64,000 nt of DNA from NCBI RefSeq assembly GCF_042685085.1, contig NZ_JBHUMM010000013.1:15730-79729 (forward strand), read 5' to 3'. The notes beneath the pieces were generated by a model. That model made no database searches. It saw only the letters and a list, made by a program, of their open reading frames with translations, and was not told the origin of the DNA. Positions within the stretch are counted from its first letter, which is position 1, and each line of letters begins with the position of its first letter. Shown here one piece after another: positions 1 to 9,783 of the stretch. Source of the DNA: Marinicrinis sediminis. Its GTDB lineage: Bacteria; Bacillota; Bacilli; Paenibacillales; KCTC-33676. A program made the translations under genes and the position numbers.

Positions 1-3000
1 GTCTGGTTTTGATCATAGATGCGTTCAGCACCTTGAAAGGAAACCAGCAGCTCATGCTCTTCTTCCGAGGTCAGCCATTGCACGTGAGACAAGGGCACCC
101 GACTGTCAGTCAGGACAGCACACAGGATCTGCTCATAGTGACGCAGCCAGCGCTGCATGGTATCCGGATGGAACAGGCTTGTCCGATAATCCAGATGTAG
201 CGTCAGCGACCTGTCCCAGTCCTCCGCGATGAGCGACAGATCATAGGCGGATACGCCCGGATTGATTTCCACCGGTCTGAATTGCAGATCGTCCACCTGC
301 ACGGTGCTGATCTCCATGTTCTGGAGAATGAACATCGTATCAAATAACGGATTCCGGCTCAGGTCACGCTTCACATTTAATTTCTCCACCAGCAGCTCAA
401 ATGGGTACTCCTGATGTTCAAATGCCTGGAGAACGACAGTCTGTACCTGCTTCAGAAAGTCGTTGAACGCAAGTTCCCCTGCCGGGCGGCAGCGCAGCGC
501 CAAGGTATGAATGAAGACGCCGAGCATATCTTCCGTTTCCGGATGGGTGCGTCCCGAGACCGGTGTTCCGACAACCAGGTCCTGCTGACCGGAATAACGG
601 TGAAGCAGAACCCCATATGCCGCAAACAAGACCATAAACAACGTGGTTTCTGTCTCTTGTGCAAATTGATGCAGTCTGGCTGTCAGTCCCTCGTCCAGCC
701 GCAGTGAAACTCTTCCACCTTGCTTGCTGGCCTGCTGCTTTCTCTCCATGTCGACAGGCAGATTCAACAGGGGCGCAGGCTCAACAAATTGAGACAGCCA
801 ATAGTGTTCACTTTCAACAAGCTGGCTGTTTGTCAGATAGGTATGCTGCCAGGCCGCAAAATCTTTATATTGAATGGAGAGAGGGGGCAATTCCTCACCC
901 TGATAAAGTCGCAGCAGTTCCTTGAAGATCATCGACATGGAGTAACCATCAGATATCAAGTGATGCATATCGATCAATAGCACATGCGAGACGTCTGAAA
1001 GGCGGAGCAGACGAACTTTGAACAAAGGGGCCTTCTGCAAGTCGAATGGCTGGACAAACGCCTGAATCGCTTCTTCCAGTTGGTCGGACGGACAAGGGAT
1101 GACCTCCAGTTCAAATGGTTCCACTGCCTCAGGATTCAGCTTCTGCACAATCCGATCCGGCTGCCTCTCAAACGAAGTTTGAAACACCTCGTGCCGTTTC
1201 ACCATTGCGATGCACGCTTCACCGAGTCTCTTCACATCCAGCGGCCCGTCAATCCTGATCTGCCCCGGAATATGGTGCACCAGACTGCTGCGGTCTTGCT
1301 GTCCTTCTTCCAACATTTCCAGTACATAGATTCTTCTTTGAGCTGCCGTCATATCATAAGCTTCCTGCTTGCCCGTACGGGGGATCGGAATAAAAGACTG
1401 CTTTTCCTGTTGCTGTACAAAAGCGGCCATTTTGCGAATGGTTCGGTGTTTGAAAATCTCGCCCAGCGGCATCTTGACGTAAAAATGCATATGCAGCCTG
1501 GAGAGTAATAAGGTCGCTTTCAATGAATTGCCGCCTGCAGCAAAAAAGTCTTCTTCTGCACAGATCCGTTCCAGCTGTAAAATCTCGCACCATAGATCAT
1601 GCAGCTTCTTCTCCACTTCATTTGCAGGTGGCTGCATCACATTGTCACGATCTGGCGCCGGAAGCAACCGTTCATCCAGTATGCCATCTGAAGTCAGCGG
1701 CCAGACCGCCACCTTGATTACCGCATCAGGAACGAGAAAAGAAGGTAACGTCCGCAACAAATCATCTGGTATAGGGGCCTGCAAGCCGGTATGCGAATCG
1801 ATAGGCAAACCGGGGTGTAATGCAGGGCTGGATAATTGAGCATCAGCAGCTTCTGAAGGTATATAGGCGATCAGACGATCTGACCTCTGATCGCTATCTG
1901 TGTGAGCTACGACGCGGCACACGGATACACCGGTCAGCTCCTGAATTCGATTTTCCAGCTCGTTCAGGTAAATGAGTCGTCCCTGGCGATTAACGGTTCG
2001 ATCAGTCTCTCCGAGCTTCAAAAGAGATCCCTCTACCGTACAGATTGCCCTCGTCCCGGTTGCGGTCCACTCGCGAATCTCGGCAGCTGTGGCCGTATTG
2101 CCACGCACATCATGATCTGGACTGTCGGAAGGAACTTTCACATACAACTGTCCAATCGTACCCAGTGGTGCAGGCTGCATGTGGGTATGACGAACGCTGA
2201 AGGTTTGCCTGCCTGTCTGCTCCGTATTTGCTTGCTGGACACTTGCCTGCTCTGCACTTGTTTGCTGGGCACTTGCCTGCTTCCATATTTGTTGCAGTCG
2301 CTCTTCTTGCCAATCCGGTACAATCGACAGCTCGCTCACCTGTATGTCAGGCTGCCGGATCAGCATGTGAAGCAAGTATTCAAATCCCTGTACCCATATG
2401 TTCATGGTCTCTGGAGAAACCAGATCCACCTGATAATCGAAATCGAGCCAGACCTCAGATTGAGCTTCCGTCACATTCAGGAAGATCGCATAGGGCAGGT
2501 ATTGAACCGGATAAGGCACAATCTCGGTCTCTAGTTCTGTGAAGTTCAGTGATCGAACCGGTCGATCCATATTGAACATGACAGGAAGGTCAGGCAGAGA
2601 CTTTCCATCTAGCTGCCATGCCAAACTGGCCATCGTGCAAGTCTGGATACTCTCCAGGCTCCGCATCGTTTCACGGACTTTTCCCGCATAATCTGCAAAG
2701 GTATCCTCTTCCTTTATCTTGGTGCAGAAAGGAAGCACATGCACACAGCTGCCCGTGAGCAGAGGAGCATCCATATGCGCTTGACCTGCTGTCGGAATAC
2801 CGATGACCAACTTTTGCTGATCGGCAAGGCGGTACAGCCATATTTTGAAAATCGTGAGCATGGTGACAAACACACTGTTTTGCAGCTTGATGCTGAGTGT
2901 ACGCAGTGCCTTTATCTGATCTTCACTTAGATATAGGGTATGTCTGGCCGCGCGAGCGGAAGGCTCCTGCTTCCAAACGGGGGCTGGAAGCTGAAGCATA

Positions 3001-6000
3001 GGCCACTCTTCCTGAAGCAGCAGGGCATGGTTTTCAACTGCTTCTTGCACGCGATCAGCCTGATTCTCTTCTTCCAGCCACTGCACATACCGACGAAAGG
3101 GCACGGATTCCGGGAGAGCTGGTTTCATTCCCGCACATAAAGCCGAGTAAATGGCAGCCAGCTCTTGAAGACAGGTCGCGATGGACCAGCCGTCCATCAG
3201 CAGGTGATGAAAGGTCAATACGAGCACAGCCTGTTCTTCCGATTGCTTCACTAGTGAAATTCGGTACAATACCTGCTCCGCAGTCAGATCAAATACCTGC
3301 TCTGCATCCTTTCTCAGCCATTCATTCAGTTTCTCTTGTTCATTGCCTGAATCAGACACACGCCCATCCAGCACCTGCAAGGATGCGTTCACCGTTGTTA
3401 GGATGCGTTGCTGCTGACCATCGGCATGGATAACCGTTCGAAGTGATTCATGTCGATCAATGAGCAACTGCAAGGCTTCAGATAGTACCGGAACCCGCAA
3501 ATGTCCACGCAGCTTCAACATGACGGACTGATTCAATGCCGCAGAAGCTTCACGATTCGCAGAAGAAGCGATCCACATTTGCTGCTGCTCCGAGGTTAAT
3601 GCAAATGTCGATGTCGTCTCAGCTTCGGACTGCACAGGATAACGGTCTTCCGACTGTACGATCACTGGATCACGGTCATTGGAATTGTCTACAAAGGCAG
3701 ACTTGTTCTTCTGTGTCTCCCACCCTTCCGGGGGAGCGGGCAATCCTTGCCCTTCCGGGGGGGCGGGCGAAAATCGCCCTTCCGGGGGTACAGGCAAAAA
3801 TCCGCCTCTGCGCAAGTCTGCAACGGTCTCTTTTACTTTGGAAATGATTTCTCTGATATCTGCTTCTGTATGGGCGGTGGACAGGAAGCAATTGCGGCCT
3901 TCCCAAATGTAAATGCCCTTATGTATGAGATGGTAGAAAAAGAGCTCGATATCTCCGAACGAGACGAATCGGAACAAAGAGCCAAAATGAACCATATGGA
4001 TCGGAACGGCTTCTTCTTTAAAATATGTATTTAACGTTTTCACCAGCAGGGCGGTACGATCATGAAGGAGGGCGTAAAGCTCCGGCCCCTGCTGTTCAAT
4101 CTGATCCAGGACGGCCAGTACGACGCGCATCGTTAAAGGGTGTGTACAGAACGTACCGCCCACAAACGTCTTACGAGAGGCTTCTCGTGGATAGGAATCA
4201 TCCCCAAACTGCCAGGTTCCCCCGTCGATCGGATTCATAAAGTTCGATTTGCCTGCCACGATCCCGATCGGCATCCCGCCACCGATGACCTTGCCGTATA
4301 TAGCGAGATCGGCCTCGATGCCAAACCATTCCTGTGCGCCTCCCGCAGCGATGCGGAAGCCGGTGATGACCTCGTCAAAGATCAAGGCCGCGCCGCTGCC
4401 TGCCGTAATATCTCTCAATTGCTGCAAGAAAGCCTTCGGTTGCAAGTCCGGTCTTCGACTCTGTACGGTCTCCACCATCACCGCCGCAAGTTCATGTGCC
4501 TGATCCTGGATGATCCGGATCGAATCAGGCTGATTATAAGGCAGGACAATCAGATCCTGCATATACGTCCCGGGGATACCCGGTGCCATCGGATAAGCTT
4601 CGTCTGACCTTTCAGGGTGGGAGACCCCGAGCACGCCATCGAACGTACCATGGTAGGAGCCGGAGAAGATCACCACTTTTGATCGACCAGTTGCTGCCCT
4701 CGCCAATCGCATCGCCACCATGACCGCTTCCGTACCGGAATTGTAGAATGCCACTCTGTCCATCCCGGTCAGTCTGCTAATTCGTTCTGCCGCTTCCCCT
4801 GCCAATTCAGACATCGGGCCTAATGGCGGTAAATCCCGATCTGCATGGTCTTTGTATACGTTGCGAAGCCATTGCGGATGGTGGCCAAAAGCATACACAC
4901 CAAAACCCATTGTCAGATCAATATACGCATTCCCGTCCACATCCCACATTTTGGAACCAGCAGATTGCTGAGCTACGATGGGATACACGATCTCTTTCCA
5001 ATAGGAGCGAAAGCCGGAAACATGGCGATTGTTCGCATGGACGAAGCGCGTTTCGTCCGCAGCGATCTTCGAAGCCTTCGTCCGTTCATTATATTGATGG
5101 ATAAACGATTGCAAATACGCACGCTGTCTCGAATCCAGGCCACTCTCTTCCTCAATCAGAATCGGCTGATACGGAATAAAAGGCTTGGACGTGTCTGAAA
5201 CCTCTGGTGCAGTTGCGGAAACGGCTTCCTTGGTTGCAGCGTGCTCCAGTGTGCTCACAAGCGCTGCATATCCCGCTTCAGACCGGATCGAAGGAGCAAA
5301 AGCGTTCTCGACCGCTTGTGTCTGCACACGCTCCCCCTGCCTCGACATGAGCGCCAGCTGCTGCTGCAGCACTTGGGAAAATTGCTGCTGCTGGTCATTC
5401 ATCAAGGCGAGCTGTTGCAGCATCACCTGTTCCATACCGGTCGGAGAGACCCCTGAATCCGAAGCCGTGTGACCAGAGGATGGTGGCTTTGCGCCAGTTT
5501 CCGCAGAAAAGGAATTCTGTTCTGAATGCGTATTTATTCCATCATGACCGCTATGTACACGCAACCGTTCAGGAGAAGCCGTCTCCTGAATATAGACAGC
5601 CAGTTTTTCCATCGTCGTGAAAGAGTCGAAGAATCGTTCCATCGCCAGTTCCACCTCATACTGCTCCATCACTTCTTTTCTCACCTGAATGAGCATGATC
5701 GAATCCAAACCCATTTCCAGAAAATGAACATGCGCCTGTACCTGATCAGGCTCCAAGCCTGATGCACGAACAATCATCTCCTGCAAGCGAGACATGATGG
5801 TTGTATGTGGATGCTCCTCAGACTCAGGCTGAATCCGTGTCTGGGCCTGCTCGGCTGCAGTTTCATCCTCTATCTCCACCCAGCATCTCTTTCTCGCAAA
5901 GGGATAGAGGGGAAGCGGAACGCGGTGCACAGCTTCACCTGACGCGTACAGCTTATTCCATTCAGCCTGTCCGCCCTGTACAAACCAAACGGCCAACTGT

Positions 6001-9000
6001 TGAAGTACTTCATGATCTAACACGCCCTGTTGCGCCACTTCAGTCAGAAGGGCATTCATTTGCATGCCAATGTGATGAAGCTGTTCCTCGGTCACCTGAC
6101 CAGCCTTTTGAACTGACGCTTCATTGGGAACCACCTCACAGGCTCCGCTGTATATCCCCGTTCCCGTTCTGTGCCCGTCTGACAGGGCCTCCAGCTTCTG
6201 AATCCAGTCTTCACGGTTCTGGACGATCAGCGCAACGCGATGCGGCATCTGTCTGCGTCCGGTATGCAGCGTGTAACAAATATCCCGCAGACTCAGATCG
6301 GTGCGTAAGGCCACTTCCTTCCGGTAGGCCTCAATCAATTGAACCATGGCCTCTTCATTTTTGGCCTGCAAGGTAAATAAATACGGAGATCCAGCTGGAT
6401 GTCCATCTGATGAAGACGCTGACTGGTGTAGCTGCGGTTTATATTCCTCCAGCACCACGTGCACATTCGTTCCGCTGAAACCAAACGAGCTGACACCGCA
6501 TCGAGCAGGATGAGGCGAAGGATCAAATTCCACCGCTTCCGTCTGGATGTAAAACGGAGAATTCTCAAATGAAATATGGGAACTCGGGCGCGTAAAGTGA
6601 AGGAGTGGCGGATGCTTTTTGTGCTTCATCATGAGCAGCGATTTGATGACGCTGGCCATACCCGCAGCCTCAAACAAATGTCCAATATTGGGCTTTACAG
6701 AACCGATCGCACAAAATTGCTTGTTGCTGGTATAGGTCTCAAAGGCTTTGCGCAGCCCTTCAATTTCAACGGGATCACCGAGCTTGGTACCTGTCCCGTG
6801 GGCCTCGATAAACGTGAGCGTTTCAGGATGAATATCGGCATCCTTCCAGGCCGATCGAATGACTTCTGCCTGAGCCACCGGATTGGGTGCCGTCATGCCG
6901 ATGGTCGCGCCATCCTGGTTCATGGCCGAGCCCTTGATGATGCCATATATAAAGTCACCGTCCGCTTCCGCCTGTTTCAGCGGCTTCAGCAAAATGGCAG
7001 CGACGCCTTCTCCGATTCCGGTTCCATCGGCCTGCTCATCAAACGTTCTCGTCAATCCATCCTCCGATTCCATATCCAGCCCGAGCGGAATCGGCAGCAG
7101 CGATGTCCGGATGCCGCCTGCCAATGCCACGTCACAGTCTCCGCTCTGAATACCCTTGCAAGCCAGATGAATCGCAGCAAGCGAGGAGGAACAAGCCGTG
7201 TCTACCGTCACAGCCGGCCCTTTTAAGTCCAGGAAATAGGCGATCCGACTCGCAAGAACGGAAGGAAGATTGCCAACAGCATAATGACTGAGCTTATCCG
7301 GTTGACAGGAAGCCATCCAGCGCTCATAGTCATATCCCACCTTCGAATACCCGACATACACACCTGTTTTGCTGCCCCGCATATTCTCACCTGCATAGCC
7401 TGCATCTTCCATGGTATGCCAAGCGGTTTGCAGAAACAGACGCTGATTGGGGTCCATCCAGGCTGCTTCTTTCGGTGTCAGCTTAAAAAAAGCAGGATCG
7501 AAGGTATCAATTTCCGATAAATAGCCGCCTGCTCGAAATGGGGCAGGTGGCTGCTGCCCGTTCATCCGTTTCCAATATGCCAGCGCATCCTGCTTTCTCA
7601 TCGGGCCGAATTCACCAATCTGGCAAAGGCCATTCTCCAATATCGTCCAGAACTCCTCCATCGTAGAAGCGCCGGGAAACTGCAAGGACACACCGATGAT
7701 CGCGATGTCCTTGTAAGCATCCTCTGTGTCCTTTCTGCTTTGCCTGAAAACCGGGGTTGTGGACACATTCATCGCGCGATCCTGCTCGGCATCCAGATGG
7801 GCAGCCAACTGAGCGATAGAAGGATAGGCAAATAAATCGGCAACCGAAATCCGCACACCGAATTGCTGTTCAATCTGATCCGCCATTTGATTCAGTTGCA
7901 AGGAATTGGCTCCCATATCAAAATAGCTTTCATGAATCGGCAAACGGTCTCGATTCATGACCCGGCTGCACAGATCATGCAGCATTTGCGTCGTATGCCC
8001 CCATGCGCCAGATGCAGTAGTCTGTGTATGGACATGCATAGAACCCTGCTCGAACTGCGGTGGTTGCAGCGCTTTCAGATCATGCAATAAGGTTGTAAAT
8101 TCTCCCCTCTCATATTGACTGGCTAATTTGTACCGTTGCACCTTGCCGCTCGTCGTTTTCGGCATTTGCCTGATCGGGACGATGTCTGTGACTTCCCATC
8201 CCCCTCGCTGATTCAGATGCTTTCTGAGTGAGCGAACGAGCGGAGCAAACTTCTCCAGCTTTTTCTTGGTCACAACAAATACGACGATCCCTGCCTGTCC
8301 ATTAGAGGCCTGATGTACACCGCATGCCGCTACACGGCCAAGCTCCACACCTTCCAGCTCTTCCGCCACCCGCTCGATATCGTGAGGATACACATTTTGC
8401 CCGTTCACAAAAATGAGGTCTTTCGCTCTTCCCGTGACGACCAGTTCCCCGTTGCGCATGAATCCGAGATCACCCGTTCTAGTCCAGCCATCCGTTGTCT
8501 TCAGATTGGCTGTGGCTTCCTCATTTTGATAATAGCCGCTGGTGACGTTTTTCCCTTTGATATGGATATGACCGATGCAGTTATCAGCCAGTCCATCCTC
8601 TTCATCGTTGCAGATCCTCACTTCACAATCCGGAATCGCAGGACCCACTACAACAAAAGATAAGCAGTCGGGATGATCCGGCTGTACCTCCCTGATCTGC
8701 TCACCGACACTCAATTGCGTCCGATCGACATAGAGCGTAACGAAATCCTGATCAGGTTTTGGAATGGCTACACCAACCGAAGCCTCCGCCAATCCGTAAA
8801 CGGTCAGCATGGCTGTACGCTTCAGTCCATACGGAGCCAATTTCTGCAAGAATGCATCACAGATTTCAGTCGATATCGGTTCTGCTCCATTGTAAATGAC
8901 ACGAATCGCGTCCAGATCCCAGTTTCTCGCTTTCTGCTCTTTGAAGAACGAAAGAAAATATTTGTACCCGAAATTTGGAGAGGACAGAATGGTGCTACGA

Positions 9001-9773
9001 TGCTCGCTTGCTTTCTTCATCCATAACACAGGTTGTCGAATAAATAAGGAGGTCGGCATGATGGCCTGATCGATGCCCAATACCAGTGGCGTCAAGTGAC
9101 AGGCGATGAGACCCATGTCGTGTGTGAGAGGCATCCAGGATAAAAAGGAATCGTTGTCGGTCATCTCTGTACTCGCTGCTATGGCGAGTGTATTGGAGAT
9201 GAGATTTGCATGCGTGAGGACGACCCCTTTTGGGTCACCGGTTGAACCGGAGGAAAATTGAATAAAAGCGATGTCATCCGGTTGAGGCTGATGCAGGTTT
9301 GCTTCTATCGTGGATATCGGAAGGTCTGAGTTGATGATTATCGTGCGGTCCATCATATTGGCAAATGCCTGTTCTTGATCCTGTTTGAGTGAAAACTTCT
9401 GGAGGTCAGACAGCGTCTGTTCTGAGGTTAATAAAAGGGGGTTTTGAAGTGCGTTCCATATTTGCAGCACTTTTAACTTATGTTCGACATGACCGCCAAT
9501 ACTGACCGGTACAGGGATGAGTCCTCCTAACATGCACGCCCAGAAGGCCGTCAGGAAGGATTCCGGTTCTTCAAGCTGAAAGACGATCTCCTGACCTGGC
9601 GTTGCACCCTTTGCCTGAAGATGTTTTAAGTCTTCGATGGCTTGTATGTATAATTGCTCATACGTGATACACGTTTCTTTCTCGTCAGATTCGATCAATC
9701 TGATCCCCTTGTCCCGCTGCGATCTTCGCTGCAAATAAACATCGTACAAGGTTTGAAATGATTGGATACACAT
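1..9773 (-). CDS. Hybrid acyl-ligase/PKS/aminotransferase/NRPS, iturin-mycosubtilin MycA-like (3' end outside window)
   Basis: This is one continuous frame of 3257 codons; I checked the frame at every catalytic motif. Domains in order: fatty acyl-AMP ligase (residues about 1-555, core FSSGSTGDPKGV); carrier protein (Ser624, GANSL); ketosynthase (Cys861 in TACSSS, His992 in EAHGTGT, His1032 in NIGHL); carrier protein (Ser1358, GLDSI); class III aminotransferase (about 1520-1975, Asp1800 in FDEVITGF, PLP lysine Lys1828 in YGKVIGG); condensation domain (His2189-2190, HHLLMDG); a truncated adenylation remnant (about 2540-2710); carrier (Ser2750, GGNSL); condensation domain (His2937-2938, HHLISDG) running off the edge. 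There is no AT domain, so malonyl loading must come in trans from the adjacent transacylase. The order is that of MycA/ItuA, which make beta-amino fatty acids. The start ATG has AGGAG upstream and lies 10 nt after the transacylase stop. The peptide product cannot be predicted because no intact adenylation domain is in view. Confidence 0.93.
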   Translation of the reverse strand, partial: MCIQSFQTLYDVYLQRRSQRDKGIRLIESDEKETCITYEQLYIQAIEDLKHLQAKGATPGQEIVFQLEEPESFLTAFWACMLGGLIPVPVSIGGHVEHKLKVLQIWNALQNPLLLTSEQTLSDLQKFSLKQDQEQAFANMMDRTIIINSDLPISTIEANLHQPQPDDIAFIQFSSGSTGDPKGVVLTHANLISNTLAIAASTEMTDNDSFLSWMPLTHDMGLIACHLTPLVLGIDQAIMPTSLFIRQPVLWMKKASEHRSTILSSPNFGYKYFLSFFKEQKARNWDLDAIRVIYNGAEPISTEICDAFLQKLAPYGLKRTAMLTVYGLAEASVGVAIPKPDQDFVTLYVDRTQLSVGEQIREVQPDHPDCLSFVVVGPAIPDCEVRICNDEEDGLADNCIGHIHIKGKNVTSGYYQNEEATANLKTTDGWTRTGDLGFMRNGELVVTGRAKDLIFVNGQNVYPHDIERVAEELEGVELGRVAACGVHQASNGQAGIVVFVVTKKKLEKFAPLVRSLRKHLNQRGGWEVTDIVPIRQMPKTTSGKVQRYKLASQYERGEFTTLLHDLKALQPPQFEQGSMHVHTQTTASGAWGHTTQMLHDLCSRVMNRDRLPIHESYFDMGANSLQLNQMADQIEQQFGVRISVADLFAYPSIAQLAAHLDAEQDRAMNVSTTPVFRQSRKDTEDAYKDIAIIGVSLQFPGASTMEEFWTILENGLCQIGEFGPMRKQDALAYWKRMNGQQPPAPFRAGGYLSEIDTFDPAFFKLTPKEAAWMDPNQRLFLQTAWHTMEDAGYAGENMRGSKTGVYVGYSKVGYDYERWMASCQPDKLSHYAVGNLPSVLASRIAYFLDLKGPAVTVDTACSSSLAAIHLACKGIQSGDCDVALAGGIRTSLLPIPLGLDMESEDGLTRTFDEQADGTGIGEGVAAILLKPLKQAEADGDFIYGIIKGSAMNQDGATIGMTAPNPVAQAEVIRSAWKDADIHPETLTFIEAHGTGTKLGDPVEIEGLRKAFETYTSNKQFCAIGSVKPNIGHLFEAAGMASVIKSLLMMKHKKHPPLLHFTRPSSHISFENSPFYIQTEAVEFDPSPHPARCGVSSFGFSGTNVHVVLEEYKPQLHQSASSSDGHPAGSPYLFTLQAKNEEAMVQLIEAYRKEVALRTDLSLRDICYTLHTGRRQMPHRVALIVQNREDWIQKLEALSDGHRTGTGIYSGACEVVPNEASVQKAGQVTEEQLHHIGMQMNALLTEVAQQGVLDHEVLQQLAVWFVQGGQAEWNKLYASGEAVHRVPLPLYPFARKRCWVEIEDETAAEQAQTRIQPESEEHPHTTIMSRLQEMIVRASGLEPDQVQAHVHFLEMGLDSIMLIQVRKEVMEQYEVELAMERFFDSFTTMEKLAVYIQETASPERLRVHSGHDGINTHSEQNSFSAETGAKPPSSGHTASDSGVSPTGMEQVMLQQLALMNDQQQQFSQVLQQQLALMSRQGERVQTQAVENAFAPSIRSEAGYAALVSTLEHAATKEAVSATAPEVSDTSKPFIPYQPILIEEESGLDSRQRAYLQSFIHQYNERTKASKIAADETRFVHANNRHVSGFRSYWKEIVYPIVAQQSAGSKMWDVDGNAYIDLTMGFGVYAFGHHPQWLRNVYKDHADRDLPPLGPMSELAGEAAERISRLTGMDRVAFYNSGTEAVMVAMRLARAATGRSKVVIFSGSYHGTFDGVLGVSHPERSDEAYPMAPGIPGTYMQDLIVLPYNQPDSIRIIQDQAHELAAVMVETVQSRRPDLQPKAFLQQLRDITAGSGAALIFDEVITGFRIAAGGAQEWFGIEADLAIYGKVIGGGMPIGIVAGKSNFMNPIDGGTWQFGDDSYPREASRKTFVGGTFCTHPLTMRVVLAVLDQIEQQGPELYALLHDRTALLVKTLNTYFKEEAVPIHMVHFGSLFRFVSFGDIELFFYHLIHKGIYIWEGRNCFLSTAHTEADIREIISKVKETVADLRRGGFLPVPPEGRFSPAPPEGQGLPAPPEGWETQKNKSAFVDNSNDRDPVIVQSEDRYPVQSEAETTSTFALTSEQQQMWIASSANREASAALNQSVMLKLRGHLRVPVLSEALQLLIDRHESLRTVIHADGQQQRILTTVNASLQVLDGRVSDSGNEQEKLNEWLRKDAEQVFDLTAEQVLYRISLVKQSEEQAVLVLTFHHLLMDGWSIATCLQELAAIYSALCAGMKPALPESVPFRRYVQWLEEENQADRVQEAVENHALLLQEEWPMLQLPAPVWKQEPSARAARHTLYLSEDQIKALRTLSIKLQNSVFVTMLTIFKIWLYRLADQQKLVIGIPTAGQAHMDAPLLTGSCVHVLPFCTKIKEEDTFADYAGKVRETMRSLESIQTCTMASLAWQLDGKSLPDLPVMFNMDRPVRSLNFTELETEIVPYPVQYLPYAIFLNVTEAQSEVWLDFDYQVDLVSPETMNIWVQGFEYLLHMLIRQPDIQVSELSIVPDWQEERLQQIWKQASAQQTSAEQASVQQANTEQTGRQTFSVRHTHMQPAPLGTIGQLYVKVPSDSPDHDVRGNTATAAEIREWTATGTRAICTVEGSLLKLGETDRTVNRQGRLIYLNELENRIQELTGVSVCRVVAHTDSDQRSDRLIAYIPSEAADAQLSSPALHPGLPIDSHTGLQAPIPDDLLRTLPSFLVPDAVIKVAVWPLTSDGILDERLLPAPDRDNVMQPPANEVEKKLHDLWCEILQLERICAEEDFFAAGGNSLKATLLLSRLHMHFYVKMPLGEIFKHRTIRKMAAFVQQQEKQSFIPIPRTGKQEAYDMTAAQRRIYVLEMLEEGQQDRSSLVHHIPGQIRIDGPLDVKRLGEACIAMVKRHEVFQTSFERQPDRIVQKLNPEAVEPFELEVIPCPSDQLEEAIQAFVQPFDLQKAPLFKVRLLRLSDVSHVLLIDMHHLISDGYSMSMIFKELLRLYQGEELPPLSIQYKDFAAWQHTYLTNSQLVESEHYWLSQFVEPAPLLNLPVDMERKQQASKQGGRVSLRLDEGLTARLHQFAQETETTLFMVLFAAYGVLLHRYSGQQDLVVGTPVSGRTHPETEDMLGVFIHTLALRCRPAGELAFNDFLKQVQTVVLQAFEHQEYPFELLVEKLNVKRDLSRNPLFDTMFILQNMEISTVQVDDLQFRPVEINPGVSAYDLSLIAEDWDRSLTLHLDYRTSLFHPDTMQRWLRHYEQILCAVLTDSRVPLSHVQWLTSEEEHELLVSFQGAERIYDQNQ
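2226..2285 (-). repeat. Four degenerate 15-bp repeats after the first condensation domain
   Basis: Four 15-bp units, consensus acttgcctgctgngc on the plus strand, encode a Gln/Ala/Ser-rich five-residue repeat of the QASAQ / QTSAE / QASVQ / QANTE type. They lie where the N-terminal part of an adenylation domain would normally begin. Confidence 0.7.
3723..3803 (-). repeat. Three tandem 27-bp repeats in the aminotransferase-condensation linker
   Basis: Three direct 27-bp copies start at 3723, 3750 and 3777, each beginning CCCTTCCGGGGG on the plus strand. They are in frame and encode a 9-residue Pro/Gly-rich unit (x-P-A-P-P-E-G-x-x). They sit between the aminotransferase and the first condensation domain, so they probably form an extended flexible linker. 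Confidence 0.85.
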
Positions 9774-9783
9774 ATCGTTCCTC

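Noticed and set aside
1902..2534. 210-codon plus-strand open frame inside the NRPS gene
   Set aside because: It lies opposite the condensation domain and linker, with low-complexity Leu/Cys runs produced by the 15-bp repeat.
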